Notes: generated by a model from the letters alone, not told the origin. Shown: positions 19,311 to 30,960, counted from the first letter of the stretch. The stretch: 64,000 nucleotides of DNA from Blasia pusilla (GCA_050084515.1 CM114272.1:15252001-15316000), one strand, 5' to 3'. Numbers and translations: made by a program.

Positions 19311-20420
19311 ATGTAACTGGAATGGGCGACCCCCAATCGGTCTCTATAAAATAGGTGATGACGTCAACCTGTCCTTGAGCTCTTGAAATGCTCGCTCCTG
19401 ATCATCTTCCCACAACCAAACTTAATCAAGTCTCGTCAACAAGGTTAAAGACTTCGCGATCGCACTAAAACCCTTGACATACCGTTGATAGAAGTTTGCC
19501 AGTCCAAGAAATGCTCGGACTCGACTCACATTTGTAGGACGTGGAATCTGCGCAATAGCCTCCAACTTCGTCTGTTTAACACCTAACCCACTTGGGTATA
19601 TGGGGTGTCCTAAGTAGTCAATCTGTTCTTGAAAGAACCTGCACTTGCCTGGATGTAACTTTAGTCCATGTAACTGCAATCGCCGAAATACCTCCTCTAG
19701 GTGTCGCTCATGCTCCTCAACCTTGGAACTAAAGATAAGAATATCATTATGTAACATCGTACAAAATCCAAGCCAACCAAAATCCTATCCAGCACTCTTT
19801 GAAACTTCACAGGCTCATTCTTCAACCCAAATGGTAAGAACGGCCACTGATACAAGCAATCTTTCCCGAACCGATCTATCCCCCATAATGTTGTCTTCTC
19901 CTTGTCCTCCAACTTGATAGGAAGTTGATGATAGCCAACACGGAGATCTAAATTATTAAATATCTTTGCATGCCCTACCGCATCAAAGATCTCCTTAGGA
20001 GTAGGCATGGCGTACCGATCTGACCTCGTCTGTCGGTTGATAGGACGGTAATCTCCACACATCCGCCTATCCGTCCAATTGCCATACATATCCTTCTTCG
20101 TCGGCATGACTGTGGCAGATGCGTACTCCCCATGTGATAATTCCACAAGTCCTGCCTCCAACAAGTCCTGAATCCTGCTCTGAATCAAGGCTTGCTCCAT
20201 ATTAATATACATGTAGGGTCGACGAAAGATCGGCGTATGACTAGCCAACTCAATCCGTATCCTGGGACCCTTTAGCGTACCCAAGTCTCTCATACTGAAG
20301 GCAAAAAAACTCACATGCCCTCTCAAAAACCTATGAACTTGCCATCGCTCTCCTCCTATCAACTTGAGACCTATCATAGGCTCCCAAGTCTCCATTGTGA
20401 CCTCACTCATAGAGGACCCA
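19311..20420 (-). pseudogene. Family 2 copy A: reverse transcriptase
   Basis: The block from METWEPMIGLKLIGGERW (about 20395) down to FLGLANFYQRYVKGFSA (about 19470) carries MCGDYRPINRQT, FNNLDLRVGYHQLPIKL and LPFGLKNEPVKFQRVLD. The YIDD catalytic box is broken: copy B has TACATAGATGATATT, this copy TACATAATGATATT. A 1-nt deletion near 19757 removes the first Asp and shifts frame. The thumb region follows in the next frame. Confidence 0.88.
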
Positions 20421-20993
20421 ACCTTCGGCTTTGGTTTCTATGTAGCAACCCTAGCCACCTTCGCAACACCCACTCTACTATGACCTCCAACACCATGCTC
20501 CACATCCAAAAACTGAACATGTGCTGCTCTGGCCGCCTTCGCACTCTCCACTCAAACGACATCCCAAGAAGTCCATGGGTGCCTATCTCTCCTCGTCCCG
20601 CCCCCAGCCAATGCATGTACAGACCCTATAGACAATGCTCCAACTCGTGGACGTGACGGCATGGATGACACTCGCATTTGTCTCTGCTCAGCTATACCTA
20701 GGCTGACTATCCATGTGAGACAGTTGATGTCCATCGCCTATCCCAAAGCCTATCTCCGAGATGCCTCAATCATACTTGGCACCGCCGTAGTATCCTTAGC
20801 AAACCCCATGGCACGCTCGCACTTATTTGCTATAGGCTCCTCCAATGCTCAGGTCACCTCATCCCAAATCATGCCTGGCCCTCCCTTACAAAAGGCATGG
20901 GATGTTGGGAAGCTCACCAATGTAGGTAAGGCTGCCCTCAACTCCCCCATCCTATTGGCCATAGCCAACAATGGTCTATCATCCCGCGCCATC
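20421..20993 (-). pseudogene. Family 2 copy A: C5 methyltransferase C-terminal part (motifs IX-X like)
   Basis: Minus frame reads ARDDRPLLAMANRMGELRAA, then GGPGMIWDEVT, ANKCERAMGFAKDTTAVPSM and AMDINCLTWIVSLGIAEQR. The pattern ERxMGF..TTAVP..RRQxLG-AMDxN-WIV resembles the C-terminal ERLMGFP/..LGNAxxV block of DNMT3/DRM-type methyltransferases. It lies immediately upstream of RT, placing the methyltransferase between protease and RT. Stops and frame changes are present. Confidence 0.65.
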
Positions 20994-22330
20994 AGTCTTT
21001 GGATCCAGAGGTTAGTGAGGAGGCGACAGATAGTCATGATATCCATGACGACGTGGAGGTGGTAGAGTTCTTGCATATTGGCATCAAAGTGAGCAAAGTG
21101 AGTGTTAGGGAGCATAATCGGATCCTACAGAGATCCAAGACGTTCACATGGGAGGGGACTCATATTTTGCGGGTATGGGGAGATGGTAGGATACGAGTGG
21201 TACCTCATCCTTTCCAGTGAGCACGTGTAGTGCAACATGCCCATGAGGAGTTGGGGCATTTTGGAATAAAGCGTACTTACAACTTACTCTAGGTTCAGTA
21301 TTGGTGGCGCGGCATGCATACTGGGATATAGCAGTTTGTGGCCAGATGTATGGTATGTGACAGAGTGCGAGCATCCTTTAATGCTCCCACTCCGCTGTTA
21401 CATCCTTTTCCGACTATGGGTTTAGGTTATCGGTGGAGTTTAGACTTTGCGGGACCTTTGCCATTGACGGGGTGTCATCACAGGTACGTGTTGGTCATGG
21501 TGGAGCATTTCTCCAAGCGGATAGAGTTGGTGGCACTACCGAACAAGGCGAGCAAGGGAATAGCTTATGCATTTCTAGATCGTGTGTTTAGTCACTTTGG
21601 TGCACCAGTGGAGGTGTTGACTGAACGGGGTACCGACTTCAGGGGAGAGTTTCAGGCCTTGTGTGATCAGGCGCTGATAGATCACCGCACCATGTCTAGA
21701 GATCATCTTGAGGCAGATGGGTTGGCGGAGAGAGTAGTACAAACAGTGAAGAGGGGATTGCGCAAGTATGGCTTGCAACGGGGATAGTTGAGGGAGTGGG
21801 ACCTACAGTTGCCATGGTTGGCTATAGGTTATTGCTTTAGTCGGCATGCATCCTTGGCGTCATTTTCACCATAATTTTTGCTCTTTGGGAGAGAGCCAGA
21901 TTTATTTGCATCTATTCGACGTGACATGGCGGAGGTGTTAGATCTTGATGATCAAGATGTGTCGGTACAAGCATGTTCTTAGAGGGCGGAGATTTTTCGT
22001 AGAGTTATGCCTATGGCCTTTGAGAACTTAGCTATTGCTCAACATAGAGATACATTGAGATACGCGACCGTTCGTGGAGGAAGTTATCATCCAAGGATTA
22101 GGAGGTTTCATCCTGGAGATAACGTGTATTTATAACAGGCGGCACCCACGACGCTAGATGTCACTGCAAGGCGTACAATCCTACGTGTGCACGAGGTATT
22201 ACCAACCGAAGTCCTCATATTGGAGGGACGTGATGGTATGGTTTGGAAGGATCATGTGCGCAATGTCATCTTCCGAACGTGGATGGGACAGTGGATCCGA
22301 GCTTGGCAGTGGTACAAGTAGGCTTGAAGT
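20994..22330 (+). pseudogene. Family 2 copy A: integrase
   Basis: Plus strand again, starting ESLDPEVSEE. It includes a zinc-binding region (HAHEELGHFGIKRT, FVARCMVCDRV), the first Asp block (YRWSLDFAGPLPLTGCHH), LTERGTDFRGEFQ (the Asp normally in LTDxG is Glu here), DGLAERVVQTVKRGLRKYG with the catalytic Glu, and a C-terminal part (YVYL-like NVYL, HEVLPTEVLILEGRDGM). Several stops (about 21220, 21288, 21787, 21980) break it. Confidence 0.85.
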
Positions 22331-22470
22331 ATATGTAGTGCGGATTTGCGAGGGGTGCAGCCACCATGTTGGTATGTGATGGTTTTTCTCGAGGATGGCA
22401 TATGTCATGTTTGACCCCCCCTCTTGATGTAGTTCCCACGGGACGATGGATGTGTCCGAGATGTGTATAG
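22331..22470 (+). pseudogene. Family 2 copy A: C-terminal PHD-like finger
   Basis: Reads CGFARGAATMLVCDG, then F in place of the fourth zinc Cys, then SRGWHMSCLTPPLDVVPTG and RWMCPRCV-stop. Spacing matches the C4HC3 PHD finger (C..C, C..C, W-H-x-x-C, W-x-C-P-x-C). The first Cys position is Tyr, as in copy B. PHD fingers read histone tails. Here the finger takes the place at the integrase C-terminus that a chromodomain occupies in chromoviruses. Confidence 0.7.
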
Positions 22471-22683
22471 GGTAGTAGGTCATGTCAGGGAGATGTGCTA
22501 TTTTCTATCTAGAGTTAGGGGGATCCAACTTCCAGCGAGGGGGATGGTTGTGTGATCTCCATGTATATGTAAGAGTTGATTTTTGTACATGTGTGGATCT
22601 ACCCATGTGTGGGGAAGATTGGTGTTGTGTGGTGTGGATGTGACCAGCAATGTATGTTGTGTAGCAATGTATATGCCCACGAC
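22471..22683 (+). repeat. Family 2 copy A: 3' untranslated segment
   Basis: Matches 31142-31357 of copy B, where the 3' LTR follows. Here it stops at CCCACGACAA (22683) without an LTR and abuts a decayed family-1 LTR. Confidence 0.8.
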
Positions 22684-22689
22684 AAATAG

Positions 22690-23130
22690 GATTTTCCAAA
22701 AGGTAGGGGGAGGTCAGAGAAGCCTAGAAGTATACATAAGGGGGAGGGTCTTCAATTAAGGGTGTTTGGGACTTGAACTCCATTTTGGGGAGTCACAAGG
22801 CGAACCATGGGCACGAAATGGATCGGGAGGTTGGCATTTTGGTGCAAACACAAATTCAAGTCTAAGAGTGGGCTCCCTTGGATTTGAAACATGGGCACAA
22901 AATGTATCAAATAACCATTATTCCAACCCATGACTCAATTTTTGGGTCTTGGTTAGGGACTTGTACGAGGTCCATTGGATAGTTGGGACCACTAGGCGTA
23001 CAAACGCCGTTTTAGGTATCTGGAGTATCCATAAAGTATGTCCCAATTCTACAAAGACTTGCACGTGCTAGGACATGAGGATTTAGGACCGGTTGAGCTT
23101 GATGAATGGCTTGAGTTGAGAACTCTGGGA
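22690..23130 (+). repeat. Decayed solo LTR of gypsy family 1
   Basis: Order and wording follow the solo LTR at 51095-52092 read on its own strand: TTTTCCAAAAGGTAGGG, GGGGGAGGGTCTTC, GACTCAATTTTTGGGTCTTGG, GTTGGGACCACTAGGCG and GTTGAGCTTGATGA..GAGTTGAGAACTC. Many substitutions indicate an old insertion. The 5' half is missing. Confidence 0.7.
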
Positions 23131-26100
23131 GTTGGAAGGTTTGGGGTGAAACAAGGAGGGAGAGTGGTTGAACTCTATGATGGGGTTACAAAGATAATGA
23201 TATTCGATTGGAGCACAAGGATGAGGATGACAATGAGCATGCCTAGGAGGCAACAAATCTGTACCTTGATGAAAGCATGGAAGATTTCATCCATGACTAT
23301 TTCTCTAACCTTGAGGCTCATGCACCAAGAGATCATTTGGATGAGGATGAGTGAGTTCCATTATATCACGCATCTCAAACATCTTGCATCGCTACTATCT
23401 TCTTCTTTTTTGAACTTCCAAGAGTGATTATGTATTGGGAACTTGTTCAAAAATCCATTCTCCACCTACGGCATGATAAACTTCTAGCAGAGGGGATCAT
23501 TTCCCCCAACTCCAAATCAATATGACGATCATATTACATATGGCTACTTATGTTGGTGAACTATTACATTCTAGCTTGGATTACTATGAAGAGGGCTTGT
23601 AGACTAACACTTGGGCTTTAGGTAATCGAGTAGGGAGAGTTGAAGACCACCATATACCCAATTTTGCCTTACGAGCATGCCATGAGGATGGACCTACGAG
23701 GGGAGCTAATAAATGATATGGATATCTCATCTATTATCACAGATGTGGATCTCCATGTGGATTGGTAGGCGTAGGAGGATTGGGTGCGTAGGGATGAGAT
23801 ACCTTCCACATGATCTAGAATAAAGTCACAACCATGCTTGAATATATGACATTGGAGTGTGACTACATGCCATTATTTTGATACGCATAAATCTTGAAGA
23901 CATAATGTTACATCCAATGCTTGGGACAAGTTGATGATTCTTCTCACATAAGCTTGTGGTTTGCTTGACAACCATGTAGGGCTTGTTGATCCAATACTTG
24001 TAGAATCCTATGCATATTGAGGGTAATGCAATGTACTCTAGAATGCACTTGATGATGGACCATTTTTTTGGAGAGAGAGACATAGATTCTCATATATGAG
24101 TGTGCGAGGAGATGGATGTGGACCTAGAGGTTTGGTTGGTTGAGGAGGAACATGGTTAGGTGTGTAGTCCACTTGCACCATGGGTTTTGAGTTTGGTGGA
24201 GCAACAATTATTGTGCGAACGACTTGTCTTGGCTCAGATTCCCACAAGATATGGTTCATAGTTACGAATGGCCGCCTGGATGATGACGCAAGTAGTGGGG
24301 AACGGATTGAAGACCCAAAATCTCCAATGACTTAGGCAAGACTTACACAAGTTGGTATCACTTGATGTTAGGGTAGCCATACATGGGTTGTGGACTTATT
24401 TGAAATGATGGTTGACTCTATTGGGGCACCCAAGAAATGAGGACCCTGAATATTCATGAAATTATAGGAAACAAAAAAGATAGAAATGCATAATTCCCTC
24501 GATTCAAACCATACTTGGTAGATATGTTTCAACTAGCCTTCGCCACAAGGATTTGAGGGATTACTCTCAAATAGACTTAGACATGAGGGAGAGGATGTTG
24601 GGGTTTGAGGTGATTGTCTCATCTTTTACCCAGGCATGAGAAGGTGATTTTCATTTTTGGAATAGAGCTTTGGATGAACGTTGTACACATACAAAAGAAG
24701 GCGGAGTATCGAGCAAGAATCATGAGCATCCCAACACTAAATTAGATTTTATAGATTGCATGCTTGTAGAAAGTACTAGAAACTTGATGATTCAACTCAA
24801 TAGGAAGGTGTTTTTCCATTACTTGTTTTTAGTGTTCTATCATTGCCTAGCACAACCATACTAATGGGCATTTGAGGTTTATTTGGCTTAGGGCCATTTC
24901 TTGGTAGTTGAGTTTTTCAAAATGAAAAGTAATTAAAGGGTAAATTCGAGAAGGATTAACTAAGATAGTTGGAATCGGGGATTTTAGATGAATGGGGAAT
25001 AATTTCCTCCATTGGATCACATGGGTGGCTACATCCCCCTCCCCCCTCCCCATATTATTTTTTTCCCTTATGGGCTTTCCATCCTTCTTTCTTGCTTCTA
25101 TCCTTCCCTACTTCTTCTTATGAGTTTGTTTTGTTGCTACAATTTCCCAACCTGCATTAGAATTTAAAATAAATCAATGAATCTTTAACAAACTCTAAAC
25201 CGTGAGACAAAAATTTATTCACAGATGGCATGGTGTGTGACTAAAAATCAAATCAGAGGAGTCATAAATTCAAACCAATTATACATTAAACCTCGAGTCA
25301 TAATTCGATCTGCTTGTGAAAAACAAATCTAACGTCTTGAGGGAAAAACCCCCTCGAGGTACATGAACTCCTTCCTCTCTCTTTGCAAGAAATTAAAGGA
25401 CAAGAAAAACGTTTATATGAGACTTAGCGTATTTTTTACCATAGAATATTCTCCCACGTATTTTCTTACCCTAAAATATACTTCCACGTTGTTCAAAGAA
25501 GTGAAGAATTAAAGTGGAAAGAATTAAAGATGCCAAATAATTATGCGAGTGGTCCACAATGGAGACCCAAGAGACATTTCATACGTTTTAGCACCTTTTG
25601 TCTCCATTCATCACGATTTTCGTAAGTGACATGAGGCTTCACTCCTCTCTATCTCGAGGGTATGAGGATCCACACATGCGTCCAGAATATCCTCAATTTT
25701 CTCTCTTTCTTTTGTCTTTTTTTCCTTTTTTTCGTATGATGTCTTACTCTCATTTAGTGGTCTCCACTTTCTCCACATCAATTTATCCTAGAAGAACACG
25801 TTTTATGGACTGGTTTAGAGAACATACAAATTAGGAAGTGCACCATTTATTGGGAAGTTTTGATTTCCACCAAGTGACATCCATAATTGGTTTTATTCAA
25901 CAATGGATTATTCTCAAAAGGTACCCTACCACCCCTTCTCCATTACGGGCTGCCATATTCAAGGTGTTCTAGTAGCATTTCCACCCCGGCTACAGTGACG
26001 TAGAGCAGGGGGGAACCTCCTGTTTGACGAAGGCTCCAATTTTATAGGAACAAGCCGCGGCAACGAGGAGTGACAACCCCGGGCAGCAGGCAATAGTCAT

Positions 26101-26975
26101 ACAACGATACGGTGGTGCGGGTGGTGTACTATGTTTGCTAAATATGACGTCCGGTCTCTTCTTCTTCGTGCTTTGCTTTGCTTTAGGGTTCGCACTTGCA
26201 ACCTTCCATGACCCATCTAAGGTATGCTTACCTAGGATTTTGGCGATGGTTGGGTTTACCATCTATAGGCGTTATTGTGAGAGGATTGGGTCTACACTTT
26301 TCAAAGATTTCAGAATATCATACATAGCCCTCATAGCAAAATTTGCTCCTCGCAATTTGCGCAAGGATCAAGTGTATAATCCACAATGCGTTCAATTTAT
26401 CATGCATGGGCATGCCACTTGTTCAATATAGAACCACCATAGGGTTGCGGGTGATCTTAGAATTTAAAAGAAGACTTCGCTCTTTTCCCTTCTCCATTTA
26501 ATTGTCTTTCCTTAATTGAATTTTTTTTTCTTAAATTTCTCTATTTAATTGTCTTTCCTTAATTGAAGTTATCTTCTTAAAGAGAAATGGGTCAACACAA
26601 AAGAACCTTGAGAGGACACTCATCAACACATGAGAAGAGTTTCCTAAAACCCTATCCTCTTTTCATTAAATAGATTCTCGGCATGTAATGTGGGACCCTA
26701 AAATGTTTCCCTCCAACAAAGTATAAATTCCAACTCCCATTTTGTAGTCCCATGAACGTTCTACTTGAGGATATCATACCAAAACCCAAGAGCACTCGTG
26801 CCATGGAAACTTGGTTGAATGAAAAGGTATGGAAAATTTTCGTCCATTGTGTTGGTAAAAACGTTTGGCATTAAAATTAGTTAGTAGTGCTATTGTTATT
26901 CCTAGTCTCTCTTCTCGCAAGTATTTTTTTCCCATACTAAAATGGATCATTCATGAAAAAATATTCTTTTTATAG
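23131..26975. other. Intergenic region without recognisable genes
   Basis: Long AT-leaning sequence. Minus-strand fragments around 23826-24259 (PPQPTKPLGPHPSPRTLIYE and neighbours) look translated in the past, perhaps old gag, but no motif supports a call. A 98-codon plus ORF at 26135 with a hydrophobic start and an overlapping minus ORF have no recognisable domain. No RNA genes seen. Confidence 0.5.
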
Positions 26976-26984
26976 ACACGTGAC

Positions 26985-27091
26985 ATCCTGACAGTTGTCG
27001 TGCGCATACATATCGCTACACAACATACATCGCTGGTCATATCTACACCACACAACACCGATCTTCCCCACACACGGGTCGATCCACAAGT
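26985..27091 (-). repeat. Inverted fragment of the family 2 3' untranslated segment
   Basis: Reverse complement of about 31260-31357 of copy B, ending in the same CGACAACTGTCA boundary. It lies at the 5' side of copy B and is joined at 27092 to protease coding sequence. Confidence 0.85.
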
Positions 27092-27414
27092 CCAGCCAGA
27101 GCATGCGACGGATAGTGCTATGGTGCGCACACGTGCGATTACGACACCAGTTGAGTCATACGATGTGTTGGTGGGGAGTATAGTGTTATATCCCCTAGGA
27201 TTCATCCTTGACTTCTGGGAGGAGACCGTTGCTTATCGGCCAGGAAGGCGGTCAGGTGACGGTCGGATGAGTCAGTTACCCGTGCAGTTTGCGGGACGAG
27301 ATGGTCGATCACGAGGCGAGTCTGTGACCACGTTGGCGGATTTCACAGGTAGTGTTAGCTGGCCAGGAGAGTTGTTGGAGGGGAACGCACATGGGTACCA
27401 TCAGAGGTACTGAG
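27092..27414 (+). pseudogene. Family 2 copy B: C-terminal part of protease and linker
   Basis: Reads PEHATDSAMVRTRAITT, then VESYDVLVGSIVLYPLGF and DFWEETVAYRPGRRSGDGRM. YDVLVG corresponds to the YDVILG strand near the end of gypsy retropepsins. It ends with SWPGELLEGNAH, after which copy C and copy A continue into the methyltransferase but copy B jumps to sequence after motif VIII. Confidence 0.7.
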
Positions 27415-28020
27415 TCGAGCCTACAGTTGAGTCCAGAGAGCACCACATCTCACGGTGGATGCTATTTTGGACTCAGGGCGTCGATCTCAGGTGGTGATAC
27501 GCGATGATAGACCACCGTTGGCCACAGCCAATAGGGTGGGGAGTTGAGGGGCAGCCTTACCTCGTTGGTGAGCTTCCCAAAGATCCCATGCCTTTCGTCG
27601 GGAGGGCCGGGCATGATTTGGGATGAGGTGACCGGAGTATTGGAGGAGCCTACATGATGAGCGCGAGCGCCATGGGGTTCACTACCGGTACTACGGCGGT
27701 GCCGAGGGATGACCGAGGCATCACGAGAGCAGTGTTGGGGCGGCGATGGACCTCAAGCTGTCTCACATGGATAGTCAACCTAGGTATGGCTGAAAGCAGA
27801 GACGGATGCGAGTGTCATCCATGCCGTCACGTCCACGAGTTGGACCACGCCCTCTGTGGTCAATCACAGGCATTGGGGGCGAGACGAGGAGAGATAGGCA
27901 CCCATGGACTTCTGGGAGGTCGTTCGGCGAGAGAGTGCGGAAGGCGGCTAGAGTAGCACATGTTCATTTTTCGGATGTGGAGCATGGTGTAGGAGGTCGA
28001 GTGGAGGATCATTGCGGAGG
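27415..28020 (+). pseudogene. Family 2 copy B: methyltransferase remnant (C-terminal flank only)
   Basis: Matches the inverted A segments. The part ACCATCAGAGGTACTGAG onward follows RPRLWW in copy A, then comes the DDRPPLATANRVG block, AGHDLG, SAMGFTTGTTAVP and LTWIVNLGMAE (the C-terminal DNMT-like block). Motifs I, IV, VI and VIII are absent, so an internal deletion has removed the catalytic core. Several frame changes. Confidence 0.65.
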
Positions 28021-28820
28021 TGGCTAGGGTTGCTACATAGCAACCAAAGCCGGAGGTTGCGTCCTCTTCGAGTGAGGTCACGATGGAGACTTGGGAGCCT
28101 GTGATAGGTCTCAAGTTGATAGGAGGAGAGCGACGGCGAGTTCATAGGTTTCTTAGAGGGCATGTCAGTTGTTTTGCCTTCAGTATGAGAGACTTGGGTA
28201 CGCTGAAGGGTCTCGGGATACGGATTGAGTTGGCTAGTGATACGCCGATCTTTCGTCAACCCTACAGGTATTCTCATATGGAGCGAGCCTTGATTGAGGT
28301 GAGTCGGGACTTGTTGGAGGCGGGACTTGTGGAGTTGTCACATGGGAGTATGCATCTGCCACAGTCATGCCGGCAAAGAAGGATATGTATGGCAATTGGA
28401 CGGATAGGCGAATGTGTGGAGATTACCGTCCTATCAACGGACAGACGAGGTCAGATTGGTATGCCATGCCTACTCCTGAGGAGATCTTTGATGCGGTAGG
28501 GCAAGCAAAGATCTTCAGTACTTTAGATCTCCGTGTTGGCTATCATCAGCTTCCTATCAGGTTGGAGGACAGGGAGAAGACAACATTCTGGGGGGTAGAT
28601 CGGTTCGGGAGAGATTGCTTGTATCATTGGCGGTTCTTACCATTTGGGTTGAAGAACGCGCCTGCGGAGTTTCAGAGAGTGATGGATAGGATTCTGGATG
28701 GCTTGGATTTTGTACGATGTTACATAGATGATATTCTTATCTTGATTCCACGGTTGAGGAGCATGAGCGACACTTGGAGGAGGTGTTTGGCGATTGCGAT
28801 TACATGGTGAAGTTACATCC
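28021..28820 (+). pseudogene. Family 2 copy B: reverse transcriptase
   Basis: METWEPVIGLKLIGGERRR, then after a frame change MPAKKDMYGNWTDRRMCGDY, LDLRVGYHQLPIRLEDRE, LPFGLKNAPAEFQRVMD and an intact RCYIDDILIL box near 28725. A 1-nt deletion just after YIDDILI shifts frame. Other frame changes occur at about 28370. Otherwise it is the best RT of the family in this window. Confidence 0.9.
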
Positions 28821-29600
28821 AGGCAAGTGCAGATTCTTTCAGGAGCAGATTGAGTACTTGGGACACACCATATACCCGAGTGGGTTAGGCGTTCAGCAGA
28901 CGAAGGTAGAGGCTATTGCGCACATTCCACGCCCTACAGATGTGAGTCGAGTCCGAGCATTTCTTGGACAGGCGAACTTCTATCGACGGTATGTCAAGGG
29001 TTTTAGTGCGATCACAAAGTCTTTGACCTTGTTGACGAGACTTGATCAGGTGTGGTTGTGGGGAGATGATCAGGAGCGAGCATTTTAGGAGCTCAAGGAC
29101 ATGTTGACGTCCTCACCCATTTTACAGAGACCGGTTAGGGGTCGCCCATTCCAGTTACATACGGATTGGAGCATGTTGGGTCTAGGAGCAGTGCTTACTC
29201 AGAGGGATGACGAGGAGAGGGAGTTCGTTGCGGCTTACGCGAGTCGATTGAACAACATTGCAGAGGCGAAGTACAGCTCCTACGAGGGAGAGTGCTTGGC
29301 TGCAGTGTGGGCCGTGACACATTTTAGGTGCTATTTATTTGGCAACCCTTTCACACTTATCACTGATCATCAGCCGTTGAAGTGGTTGATGGAGTCCGAC
29401 AAGCTTACGGGAAAGCTTGCCAGGTGGGCTCTATTACTACAGGAGTATGAGTTTGAGGTGGTTTATAGGCCAGGTCGGCTGAACCAGGATGCGGATGGGT
29501 TGAGTCGTAACCCTTGTCCGAGTCAGAGAGACGTCACGGGAGCTCGATGGCACGGAGAGAGTGATGAGGAGATGGTGCCCGGTTGGCATGCATCTGCCTA
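28774..29600 (+). pseudogene. Family 2 copy B: RT thumb and RNase H
   Basis: KLHPGKCRFFQEQIEYLGHT and FLGQANFYRRYVKGFSA, a stop at 29086, then one open frame from 29101 with RPFQLHTDWSMLGLGAVLT, KYSSYEGECLAAVWAVTHFR, LITDHQPLKWL and GRLNQDADGLSRNPC. RNase H residues (DxS, E, D, DH) are kept. Confidence 0.92.
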
Positions 29601-30960
29601 TCTTTGTTGGTTGACTATGGCAGGTCAGCCACAGGTGATGACTCCAGTGGTCGGATTGGATGATGAGTCTTTGGATGCGGAGGTTAGTGAGGAGGTGACA
29701 GGTGGTCGTGATATCCATGACGACGTGGAGGTTGTGGACTTCTTGCGCACTGGCGTCATTGCGAGTACAGTGAGTGCTAGGGAGCGGGATCGGATCCTAC
29801 AGAGAGCCAAGAGGTTTAGGTGGGAGGGGACTCACATTTTGCGGGTATGGGGAGATGGTAGGATACGAGTGGTACCTCATCCTTCCCAGCGAGCAAGTGT
29901 AGTGCGACATGCCCATGAGGAGTTGGGACATTTCGGAGTAAAGCGTACTTTACGACTTACTCTGTGTTCAAGATTGGTGGCGCGGCATGCATACTTTAGG
30001 TACAGCAGATTTGTGGCGAGATGTATGGTATATGTGAGTGCGAGCATCCTTCAATGCTCCCACTCAGATTACATCCTTTGCCGATTATGGGTTTAGGTTA
30101 TTGGTGGAGTTTAGACTTTGCGGGACCTTTGCCATTGACAGGGCGTCATCATAGGTACGTGTTGGTCATGGTGGAGCATTTCTCCAAGTGAATAGAGTTG
30201 GTGGCACTACCACACAAGGCGAGCGAGGAACAACTTATGCGTTTCTAGATCGTGTGTGCTTAGTCACTTTGGTGCACCGGTGGAAGTGTTGTGACCGGGT
30301 ACCGAAGTTCAAGGGAGAGTTTCAGGCCTTGTGTGATCAGGCCGATAGATCACCGCACCACGCCCAGGATCATCTTGAGGTGGATGGATTGGCGGAGAGA
30401 GTGGTACAGACGGTGAAGAGAGGATCAAGTATGGCTTGCAGCGGGGACGATTGAGGGAGTGGGATCTCTGATTTGCCATGGTTGGCTATGGGTTATCGCT
30501 TTAGTCGGCAGCATCCTTGGCGTCATTTTCACCGTACTTTTTGCTCTTTGGGAGAGAGCCGATTTACTGCAGCAATTCGGCGTGACATGGCGGAGGTGTT
30601 AGATCTTGATGATCCAGATGTGTGGGTGCAAGCATGTTCTTAGAGGGCAGAAGTTTTTCGTAGAGTTATGCCTATGGCCTTTGAGAACTTAGCTATTGCC
30701 CAGCATAGAGATTCATTGAGGTACGCGACCATTCGTGGAGGAGGTTATCGTCAAGGGATTAGGAGGTTTCATCTTGGAGATTACGTGTATTTACAGCAGG
30801 CGGCACCCACGACGCTAGATGTCACTGCAGGGCGCACGATCCTACGTATGCGCGAGGTATTACCGACCGGAGTCCTCATGTTGGAGGGACGGGATGGTAT
30901 GGTTTGGAAAGATCATGTGCGCAATTGTGCGCCATGTCATCTTCCAAACGTAGATGGGAC
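29601..30960 (+). pseudogene. Family 2 copy B: integrase
   Basis: The open frame continues from RNase H through SLDAEVSEEVTGGRDIHDDV into the zinc region (HAHEELGHFGVKRT). The second pair of zinc cysteines is lost (RCMVYVSA). After 30096 the frame breaks several times, but DFAGPLPLTGRHH, GLAERVVQTVKRG, AFENLAIAQHRDSLRYATI and EVLPTGVLMLEGRDG are readable to about 30915. Confidence 0.85.

Noticed and set aside
23826-24259. Endogenous pararetrovirus or gag gene
   Set aside because: Some protein-like residues but no zinc knuckle, protease or RT nearby; evidence too thin.
26135-26431. 98-codon ORF with hydrophobic N-terminus
   Set aside because: An overlapping ORF on the other strand is equally long, no domain is seen and there are no flanking gene signals.
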